A stretch of DNA of 64,000 bases from Anastatus disparis. Lineage: Eukaryota; Arthropoda; Insecta; Hymenoptera; Eupelmidae. Shown piece after piece: positions 56,597-64,000 of the stretch. The stretch is taken from assembly GCA_017163975.1 (NCBI GenBank), contig JAFFSR010000229.1, positions 13,348,001 through 13,412,000 on the forward strand, written 5' to 3'. The translations under genes and the position numbers were made by a program. The notes below the pieces were generated by a model that saw only the letters and a program-made list of their open reading frames with translations, did not search any database and had not been told where the DNA came from. Position 1 is the first letter of the stretch; each line of letters opens with the position of its first letter.

Positions 56597-57590
56597 CTAC
56601 GATGCTGGACTGACGCCGACCAGCATCACCTTGGCTAAAAAAGCATCTAGGTCCTCAACAGAAGCAACCTGCGTAGAAGCATCCTCATTCTTCCTTCTCA
56701 CAAAAATTCTACCATTCTTCACGAATGAAAGAAAATTTAGTTTCTTGTCCTTCGCCTTTGTCAGCACTTTCAACTTCAGCTGATGCAGTGAGGGAGGAAG
56801 GAATTCATTGATGTTGATTAACGAAGGCGAAAGAGCAGTGACGCATTTAGCTCCAGAAAGAAGATTCTCATTAACCTGAGAAGTATGAAGTCTCTTAGCC
56901 TTAATCTTAGCAGCTATAACCCCTCGTGCATGTGCAGGACTCTTCATTGTTAAGCAGTGGTACGGTAGAAAAGCGGCGATCACACCGCCGTGTTGATGGG
57001 GACATCACTTCAGACGATGTACCAGCATGAACAACAGTAGTAGTAGAAGAAGTTAAGGTGAAAGAGTCAGGAACCGAACGTCTTAGTGGCCGAACAGAGT
57101 CTATATCTTCAATTGAGAAACGAGCATCCAGAGTAGAAAAAATAGCAGATACACCTGCCTTAAGATTAGAAAATTCCAATGGCACAAAACCACCCAGCAC
57201 CAAGTCAGAAGCCCTTTCAATACGAAGTTGCTGTGCTTTCAAAGCATCACATTGCTGTGATAGAGTTCTAAGATGATCCATATTAATAGTAGAGTCTGTT
57301 CCAGATATTGTTGTATTAGTAGTAGTAGCAAGCACACTCTCAACCCTCGCCTTTAACTCTTCATGTTCACGGCAGACCCGGTCAAGTCTGGCTTCATTCT
57401 CAGTAATTCGCTTGTCAAATGCAGTGGAAAGCGCGCCAACTCTCGACTCAAGAACAGAAAATTTATGAGATAGCACAGTAAGTAGACTGCTCACATTGGA
57501 AACAGAGGATTCCATTGAGTCCAATTTATCCAGCTTACTCATCCTCTCAAGTATCGAAGTTAGAATATCATTAAGTTGCGTCATATCCAT
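56597..57590 (-). pseudogene. Non-LTR ORF1 (coiled coil plus FP-like domain), one frameshift
   Basis: The first part starts at the ATG at 57,590 (MDMTQLNDIL) and runs as a heptad-rich coiled coil for about 120 residues, then a fold segment LVLGGFVPLEFSNLKAG. The frame shifts near 56,985-57,000. The second part, to the stop at 56,597, holds KSPAHARGVIAAKIKAKRLH and INEFLPPSLHQL ... NGRIFVRRK. That is the Baculo_FP-type C-terminal domain common in insect ORF1 proteins. The product would be the RNA chaperone/RNP protein. No CCHC knuckle is seen. Confidence 0.82.
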
Positions 57591-58420
57591 TTAAATAATA
57601 GAATGAATTATTAAAATTCAAGAAATACAGGAAAAATAAAAGAATTGTAGCGCTCAAAGAAACAGTAGTGATGTAGTATTTAATATGCTGGTGGAGTAGC
57701 AGCGTAACATGTATGCTATGAAGTTGTTGGTTCGTCAATAACTTAGTGAATAATTTCCAATAAGTGGAGAAACAGCATAATAATACAGATCTGAATTTCA
57801 CGTAGTTAATAACTTACAATAATGATAAGTGGAAAAGCACCTTAAATATGAGACTCAACAGTCCTTTATCAATCGAGCTACTAATCTAGTATTCAAGGCA
57901 ACCAAGAGATGGAGCCACCAATATCAAAGTTGTGCATGTATTGTACAAGCAAGCCGGCTCCAAGTAATTTGTAGGTTAGGATGCAATAAACGCCAACAAT
58001 TGCATTTAATGCAATTGCAACACTATGACCACACAGTGATACTAACCACACTCCACAGAGCACCAAGGAGAGCAGCAAATCCCAATAGAATAGATAGGAC
58101 AGCAACAGCAGCAAACAAAATATAGCAGTGTGACCATCTATGCTTCAGAATCAGAAAGATCGACCGGAGTCCAAGAAATGCAGTTGCAATTTGCAAGAAA
58201 ATACAGCCAAGGCTTCAGGACTCCCAGGGGTCGACTTTCTGAAAAAAATTCTCACTCAGCAGAGTGAAAAAAAAGTTATTGAGAGGAAAAAAAGCAGGAG
58301 CAGAAAAAAACGTGTGTGTCGCTACTTACGCTGGAAAGAGAGAGACCTAGAGAGAGAGAGAGAGAGTGACATGTTAGGGCGAGGAAAGAGGGGTTGGGGC
58401 CCATTTAAAAAAATTAATAT
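57591..58420 (-). other. Probable 5' leader of the non-LTR element and flank
   Basis: No domain is seen in the short frames on either strand here. The stretch to about 58,150 precedes ORF1 and is the likely internal-promoter leader. Beyond it lies AG-rich sequence including (AG)n at about 58,351-58,367. Confidence 0.4.
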
Positions 58421-58489
58421 GTAAATCAAAAAAAGCATTTCATAAAAATATTTTTTTTTTAATCGTCAACAACTTTTATCAAGAAGCTA

Positions 58490-58740
58490 GCACACAACTG
58501 ACTTCTACATAGAAACTCGTGCATGTTCCTGCGTGTTTTGTTTCCTTTCGATATAGCATTCTCTTATTCTCTCTCTCTCATATCTGCCGTACGACTGATT
58601 CTCAAATACGTTCTTGCGTGTCTTGTTTTTTTTCGATAAAGCATTCTCTTTCTCTCTCTCTCTCTCTACTATCACCTTCGCCCGGCGACGCTACTTATGC
58701 ATATACAAACAAAATCGTGGTTTTCTTTTTTTCGTTAATT
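58490..58740. repeat. Inverted counterpart of 53,093-53,215 with TC-rich tracts
   Basis: GCTAGCACACAACTGACT and TTTGTTTCCTTTCGATA match, in reverse complement, the sequence at about 53,150-53,215 on the other side of the retrotransposon. (TC)n tracts are at about 58,571 and 58,651. The frame at 58,519-58,755 is low complexity. Confidence 0.55.
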
Positions 58741-58886
58741 AACGGATTTGCGTGACGTTATTTTTTATAATCTAATGCTTTTTACTAGAACACACGCTTC
58801 AAAGACAAAACACACGCGGTGCGTGCTATCAGCTACTTACCACCCCGAAAACGCATGCGCTATAGGCCACTTACCCAGCACGTATG

Positions 58887-59003
58887 AGGAAATAGTATAT
58901 TGTATAACGAGTAAGTATTGCCCGAGTGGCGCAATAGTCAACTAAACCGAACGAGATTCACATACTATTTTTTCTTATAAGTGCTGGGTGTAAGAGAGAG
59001 AGA
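58887..59003. mobile_element. Small TIR element, second copy
   Basis: GCGCAATAGTCAACTAAACC through AAGTGCTGGGTGTAAGAGAG is a direct repeat of 53,430-53,498. The left arm is shortened by a deletion relative to 53,347. Confidence 0.6.
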
Positions 59004-59404
59004 GAGAATGATATGTCATTTTTTTCAATAGGGAAGGGATCGTGAAATTTAAGTAGCCAAGAATTTAAATGTTAGTTTTCATCTCTTCCTGAGAACACGT
59101 CGAGGTTATGTAAACAAGCAGAATATATTTGAAAACTCTGCGAAGATAGATTTGTATGAAGCGTGGACAAGTGGATGTCTGCAAGCAATAAGCCATGAAG
59201 TTAACCTCACCGTTGAATGTATATGTTTTATTTATTTGACATTTTATTTCGAATTGGGCCTGATAAACCATTTCTCCTTGTATAAATTTACGTTGTGCAC
59301 GATTGGTGTCAGCGTATTTACAAATATTTTTCATGGTGATGATGTTTAGATTAAAAAACTAATGTCATCACATTTAAGCCCAGCTTGTACTGTGGAATGC
59401 TGTC

Positions 59405-59998
59405 ACCATGTTAGTATTAGTTATATATGTCCTTCGGCCGTATTCAGATGGAATATGAATCGAGAACAATGTTTGTCGCTTGAGCTGAAATTGCCGAGGG
59501 CGCGCGAAGCGCGCCCGAGGTAGATTTCTGCTCAAGCAGCAAACATTGTTTGAGATTCAGATTCCACCTGAATAAACGGCCAAAGGACATAGATGATTTT
59601 ATGTCCGAAGTAGGCCGTATGAGGAACTATAACTTATTAGTTGAAAATATTAATGTTTTTTTTAATGATTTTAAAATTAAATTTTAATTCTATTGATTTT
59701 TTCTTTTGTTTCTTAGATTGACATTTTGTAATGAGTATAGCTGCTATCGAAGCGCGAGTCATTTTTTTTCACTAACCTACGTTCAATATGATTGCTCTTT
59801 GACATATTTAACGAAACATAGTAGGATCGGTGATGCCATATTGATTTCTCCTGAGACATATTGAGTCTCAATATGTCTCAGGAGGACATATAAAGCTTGT
59901 AAAGAGTCGAGGAGCGCGTCTGAGACATATGCGATGCCAATACAAATTTAGCATGATCTTTACATACTGACACGAATACGGCCTACGAGGACATAAAC
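59405..59998 (+). repeat. Third hairpin-module cassette locus
   Basis: Order: hairpin A (59,418-59,594: stem base TATGTCCTTCGGCCGT, inner stem ACAATGTTTG/CAAACATTGT, loop GGGCGCGCGAAGCGCGCCC). Then the border TTTTATGTCCGAAGTAGGCC (59,598), an AT-rich spacer, the shared motif TTTTCACTAACCTACG, and hairpin B (59,848-59,884). The shared ATGCCAATACAAATTTAGCA follows, then border GAATACGGCCTACGAGGACA (ending 59,998). This is collinear with one half of the giant element's core. Frames here are not genes. Confidence 0.75.
59848..59884. repeat. Hairpin B at the third locus: near-perfect palindrome
   Basis: CTCCTGAGACATATTGAG, one T, then CTCAATATGTCTCAGGAG: 18-bp arms, 1-nt loop. Its sequence is unrelated to the hairpin in the same position in the giant element. 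Confidence 0.9.
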
Positions 59999-60201
59999 TA
60001 TAAATACAGGTCATGCTCCGAGATCCCAATACGCTGCCGCTTGATAAAAGATCAAATATGGCGACCAACAAAGAAAACGTTTAAAAAAAACTATGGTTCC
60101 AGAATATATATAGAAACTAGGGAGTCTGGCACTTGCGAAAATCATGTTTTTTTTAGAGTGTGCGAAAATTATAAGTATTTTTTTTTATTTGAATTTAGTT
60201 A

Positions 60202-60435
60202 TTGTTAAGATATAGCATATGTATGTGTGTAGATATAGGCGTGATGCCTCCGCTCCCTACTCTTTATATTTCTACCCCTACTCTCTCGTTCTCTTTTACT
60301 TGACGGCGCTACGCGCTCACTCTTGTTCTGTATTTCGTTCAGTAAGGACGCGCTTAATACTTTCTTACTAAATAAAGATTACTCACTGGACAATTCAACC
60401 TGCGTTTTGTTTGATTTATTTCACAAACCCCAACA
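60202..60435 (+). mobile_element. 5' LTR of a copia-like retrotransposon
   Basis: 234 bp starting TGTTAAGATATAGC and ending ACCCCAACA (TG...CA). It has a TATA-like TTTATATTTC near 60,264 and AATAAA at about 60,371. It is followed directly by a primer-binding-like site and a gag reading frame. The 3' LTR and target duplication lie outside the window. Confidence 0.75.
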
Positions 60436-60455
60436 GGTTATGGTCTCCAGCACTA
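60436..60455 (+). promoter_or_regulatory. Primer-binding-site candidate
   Basis: GGTTATGGTCTCCAGCACTA abuts the LTR's CA end. It resembles copia's half-tRNA-Met site (GGTTATGG...CAGCAC). The inner TGGTCTCCAGCAC could alternatively pair with a tRNA 3' end. Primer tRNA is not assigned. Confidence 0.55.
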
Positions 60456-60574
60456 TTTCACTGCGCATTTGAATTGTCTAAGAATATTGCAAATAGGCAA
60501 AGAATAAGAAAACGCAAATCATTCAAAAAGGAAAAAATTCTAAAGCGTTGAAAGAGAAACGGTCGTAGGTCGAC

Positions 60575-60647
60575 ATGGAAGAAACAAAGGCTGAACAGAA
60601 CAATGAGAGTTCTGAGAACACAGAAAGTTCAGCTCAACTGTCTCCTG
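60575..60647 (+). CDS. gag: Copia-like gag, exon 1
   Basis: The ATG at 60,575 begins MEETKAEQNNESSENTESSA, an acidic, disordered leader. It ends in phase 1 at donor CCTG/GTGAGTA. Without splicing, the frame stops two codons later (GAG TAA). The 886-nt intron to 61,533 is AT-rich and contains an (AT)n tract. Phase and splice sites agree with exon 2. Confidence 0.65.
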
Positions 60648-61223
60648 GTGAGTAAATTTATTGAATTATAAAGTGTAAAGTGAAAATAATTATCACCAAG
60701 AATAAAATTGTGTTGCGTAAGAAAAGCGGGAAGTCGGCGTAAAGTGTGTTTAATAAATAAATAATCAAAGTAAAAAAAGTGAGAAAAAAAAAGAAAGAGA
60801 GATTTGAAGAAAAATAATACATAAAAATAAATAAAAAAAAAAGAGCAAAAAAAAGTAAAATAATAAGAGAAAAAGTGAAAGGAAAAATTTATCCACTTCC
60901 TGGAAAGAACAAAGACCGGTAAAATGGCCGACATAGTTCCCGCGCTTTTCTTAGTAAACTGGCAACAAAAATAACGCGTATACAAGCGACGAAAAAAAGG
61001 CGTGCAATGTTACGCAAACAAATAAAAGGAAAGAATTCATGTGTGTATAAAGGCATACATGTATATCGGATATGCATATTTTAGTTCAGAGCATTAAAAT
61101 TGCTGCTGAAATGGTTTAATAAAAATAGAAATATATAAGCGCTGGCATAGTCGATGTGTATGCGTGGGTATATGCGTACGTGAATGTATGCACGTACATG
61201 TGTGTATAGTAGTATGCATACAG

Positions 61224-61226
<3 letters not shown>

Positions 61227-61272
<46 letters not shown>
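61227..61272. repeat. (AT)n microsatellite in gag intron 1
   Basis: About 23 uninterrupted AT units. The Tyr-Ile-rich minus-strand frames over it are artefacts. Confidence 0.96.
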
Positions 61273-61275
<3 letters not shown>

Positions 61276-61533
61276 CGCTCGTGTGCGTGCGACAGAAACG
61301 CACGAGCTTAAGTTTACAGCAATAAATAAAAGAAAATTAAAAAAAAGAAAAGGCTCATGATAATGCATGAGAAAATGAAAATATAAGTATAAAAATATTT
61401 AATGCTAATATTTATAGTAAAATAGATTAGTTAGGTTAGCTTAGTTAAGAAAGTAAAACAATCTTTTATATATATAGGTGTGCACATAAGACAAATAAAA
61501 TAAAGAAATATACTGAAACTCAATCTTTTTCAG

Positions 61534-61665
61534 AACAGGCAGAAAGGTTGCGAGAAATTCTAGAGAATATGTTGGCCAGTTCCAACATGCAACTACAGCC
61601 AATTTATTTAACAGCTGCAGAAGAAGGTCTCGTCGTTAACATCAGTAACGAAGACTATATCCTAG
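61534..61665 (+). CDS. gag: Copia-like gag, exon 2
   Basis: It follows acceptor CTTTTTCAG. The 132 nt, phase 1 at both ends, include AERLREILENMLASS and EEGLVVNISNEDY. Donor is CTAG/GTATTA. Reading through would add about 40 codons to a stop at 61,788, so an unspliced short product is also possible. Confidence 0.65.
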
Positions 61666-61942
61666 GTATTATGAGTTCTCAAATATTAAAAATCATGCAT
61701 GTAAATAAATATACACAAGGTAGCAGCACTGAGTGTATACAGTGCGAACCTACCGCTTTTATAAATAATCACACCAACCTGCTGGGTTAATCTAGTACGA
61801 TTAACTAGGGGGACAAAACTCTGAGTCTAGTATGGCCTAGAGTGATGTCTCTCAGCTCTGAATGAGTGACATAGGTTATTGTGTTGCTTGTTCAAGAGCT
61901 AGATAACCAAGTTCGACACTGATTCTAAAATATAATTTGCAG

Positions 61943-62119
61943 ATTTCCCAGATCTGAGCGAGGAGGACCAGAGTTGGCTGGCTCCAATTATTCAAAAACA
62001 ACCGAATGGTACTTTAACAGTCGTTCTTGGGACAAACCAGCAGGAGGTTCCAAATGACTCACAGCAGGATGTCGAGCAGAAGTCGACAGCACCCAGTGCA
62101 GAAGCTGCTGATTTGCTAA
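61943..62119 (+). CDS. gag: Copia-like gag, exon 3
   Basis: Acceptor TAATTTGCAG; 177 nt, phase 1 at both ends, encoding FPDLSEEDQSWLAPIIQKQ and a Gln/Asp-rich tail. Donor is CTAA/GTAATT. The preceding intron is 277 nt and the following one 230 nt. Confidence 0.65.
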
Positions 62120-62349
62120 GTAATTATGACTTAGATATATACATATATAAATAGATATGTACGTGTGCATAAATAGATGTACACTCTCCTAAGGTTACAA
62201 GTTAAAATTTTCTTATAAATTCATGAATAAAAGTGTAATTAACACAGGTTATTAGAATTAAAGGAAATTAAAAATAAGCCATGGTTATAAAATTATTCTA
62301 ATAAGGGGTAATATTAAAATAAAAGTACTAAAATTGTGTGATTTTTTAG

Positions 62350-64000
62350 GTACTGAGGGTAACAAAGGAGCAAATATGAGTCAATTCATGGCAAGCGTGA
62401 CGAGGATAGCTAACCATTCTTCCCAATTGGCTAAAAGTCTAACCACTGTAAAACAAGAGCAGTGTGAGCTGCAACAAGGAATAATAGAGTCTCTAAAGGA
62501 GACTATAAAAGATTTAAGGAACCAGCTCACTGAATGTAATAAACAAAATGAGTTTCAAAGGAACTTAATCTCTAAGCAGCTGGAGGAGTTGCAAGCTTTA
62601 CGTGAGCAAAATCAGTGGTTATGGGAGGAGTCTTGGGGAATACAAGAGTGTGAAAATAATAGGTTCAGCTCTGAAGGGTATTCCGAAAAGGATCAAAAAT
62701 GGTACAACCAGGAAGAAAACTGGGATAGTGTGTCAGAAAATGATCAAGAAAAGGACTACAAAGTACAGCGTCCTATGCTATCTCGCACAGCTGCCCATTC
62801 TAAAACTGGTGGAACTGAATCGGGGTTATACGGTCAGCCATCCAGGATAAATGGAACCGAATATATTGATGAATCAGAAAACTGTCATGATGATTTTTCG
62901 AAGGGCGGAAGACTCTATAATTGCAGAGATATCCCGTTCTTTAATCAGTCTGACAATAAGGAAAAATACGAGGTTAGTAATGCACCACTTAAAACTAACG
63001 AAAATGATAAGATCTCGCCCATCGTAAAGTCTTCGACTGAGTTCAATTTAGCAGGCTTTATTCAAAAAGAGGTTAAAAAGGCACTGAATTCAGAAGTGCA
63101 AAATCAAGCAAGTAACCAAAATAGTCTGAATATAGGAAAAGAGCAGGTAGTTAAACTACAGCTGGTAAATGTAGATCAGAGCAGTCACCGAGACTACAAG
63201 CTGACTCAGTCGTGTAAATATGATTATTTTTCGGATTTTCTGAAGGCCGAATTGAGGGCTAGAGATCTTATTTATATTATTGATGAAAAGAGCAAGCCTG
63301 TAAATGAGAAGGATGCTCAAACAAAAGAACTTGACACTTATAAAGTAAGAGATGTCATTCTAAGTAGAATCGATCAGGAATATTATAAAAGGATTAATAA
63401 ACTGAGTGATCCTGTAGAGATGCTATCCAAATTAAAAGAGGCAAAAAGATTGGAAGCAAATTTAACCACTGAGTCGATTAGAAGGAAATTGCATAATATA
63501 ACGTATCTCCCTAATAAAGAAAAAGCTAACGAGTTTTGTAATAAATTTGAAGATCTAGTTAGAGCTCACGAAAATCTTCCAGATTCAGAAATAATGTCTG
63601 AAGAAGAGAAGAGAGATGCGTTCTACAATGCAATTTCCAAAAATGTACCTAATATATCTAACTTAGATCGTTTACATAAAATGGGTCAAGGTCAAGGAAA
63701 ACGGCTGACTTATGTAGAACTTAAAAATCTTCTCATACAGGATGAGGCTGCAAGAAGCGGTGGAAAAGAACATATTGCAACTTCAGCAATGATGGCTCAC
63801 CCTCAAAGAGGAAGGACTTTGCTGAAATTCTGCAAGAATTGCCGAGAAAAGGGGCACTCAAAAGGTGAGTGCAGACACAAAGAAAAGGGCATGATGAGGT
63901 GTCTAGCCTGTGGAAAATTAGGTACTCACAGGGCCTCCAACTGCCCAAATTCAAACAATCTACCTAACTCAGATGAGCGTTTCAAAGGCTCTAGAGATGA
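62350..64000 (+). CDS. gag: Copia-like gag(-pol), exon 4, open at the window end
   Basis: After acceptor ATTTTTTAG the frame is open for about 550 codons to the last base. The first Met in it is at 62,376. Residues 10-75 form a heptad-rich coiled coil, followed by an acidic linker. From about 63,200 comes a helical capsid region with the order of UBN2/copia gag (DYFSDFLKAELRARD, then ILSRIDQEYYKRI, then FCNKFEDLVRAH). Two zinc knuckles follow: CKNCREKGHSKGEC at 63,831-63,872, and a C-x2-C-x5-H-x4-C variant at about 63,899-63,944. Protease and pol presumably follow beyond the window. Confidence 0.8.

Larger units (their letters stand above)
53498..58150 (-). mobile_element. Near-intact non-LTR retrotransposon (minus strand)
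   Basis: Order on the minus strand: 5' leader (about 58,150-57,591), ORF1 with coiled coil and FP-like domain (57,590-56,597), ORF2 with endonuclease then reverse transcriptase (about 56,580-53,678), a 3' UTR of about 160 bp, and a (TAATC)n tail at 53,500-53,518. There is no RNase H domain. That and the C-terminal LPxxLRNSFSLMTFK-type motif fit the CR1/Jockey side of the non-LTR tree; I do not assign a clade. It is disabled by one frameshift per ORF. The 5' boundary and target duplication are not certain because both flanks are AG-rich. Confidence 0.85.

Noticed and set aside
60629..61077. Phe-rich minus-strand frame in gag intron 1
   Set aside because: Low-complexity readout of an A-rich intron on the opposite strand. 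No motif.

Overview
The window looks like AT-rich nuclear DNA from an insect. The evidence is split small exons with canonical GT/AG borders, tRNA-derived SINEs, non-LTR and LTR retrotransposons, and a very dense nest of TIR, MITE and foldback DNA elements. A hymenopteran is plausible, but that is an inference from composition and repeat style. I see no bacterial, phage or CRISPR features. Nearly all the sequence is mobile or repeat-derived. I find one convincing host gene, a Ly6/quiver-like gene whose first exon is not visible.

Layout. 0.8-4.58 kb holds foldback element FB-1: a hairpin leader, an 11-monomer minisatellite and a palindrome. 4.65-5.78 kb is a pogo-like internally deleted DNA element split by a SINE. 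8.078-21.906 kb is one giant element with about 165-bp TIRs and a TA duplication. Its core is a 9.1-kb palindrome centred at about 16,404, built from dyad-rich tandem arrays and two kinds of hairpin module. A second, nearly identical FB element sits in its left arm at 8,245-12,624. 22.3-26 kb holds MITEs and a second, rearranged copy of the hairpin modules, split by a 1.34-kb solo LTR. 26-33 kb holds the Ly6-like exons with transposons in the introns. 33-53 kb is a nest of MITE families. These include a GGGTGGGG-ended group with 8-bp duplications, CACTG-ended elements with mostly TA duplications, and elements with 3-bp TTA duplications. It also holds SINEs, large foldbacks and a gag-like zinc-knuckle pseudogene. 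53.5-58.2 kb is an almost intact minus-strand non-LTR retrotransposon with one frameshift in ORF1 and one in ORF2. 59.4-60.0 kb is a third copy of the hairpin-module cassette. 60.2 kb to the window end is the 5' part of a copia-like LTR retrotransposon whose gag reading frame is split by three phase-1 introns; it runs off the window still open.

The most unusual system is the giant palindromic element and its dispersed cassettes. The same ordered parts (inverted border, hairpin A, hairpin B, second border) recur at three loci. Stem sequences differ between loci while pairing is kept in each copy. This points either to selection on folded DNA or RNA, or to arm-to-arm gene conversion. No transposase was recognised in it, so it is presumably mobilised by a protein encoded elsewhere.
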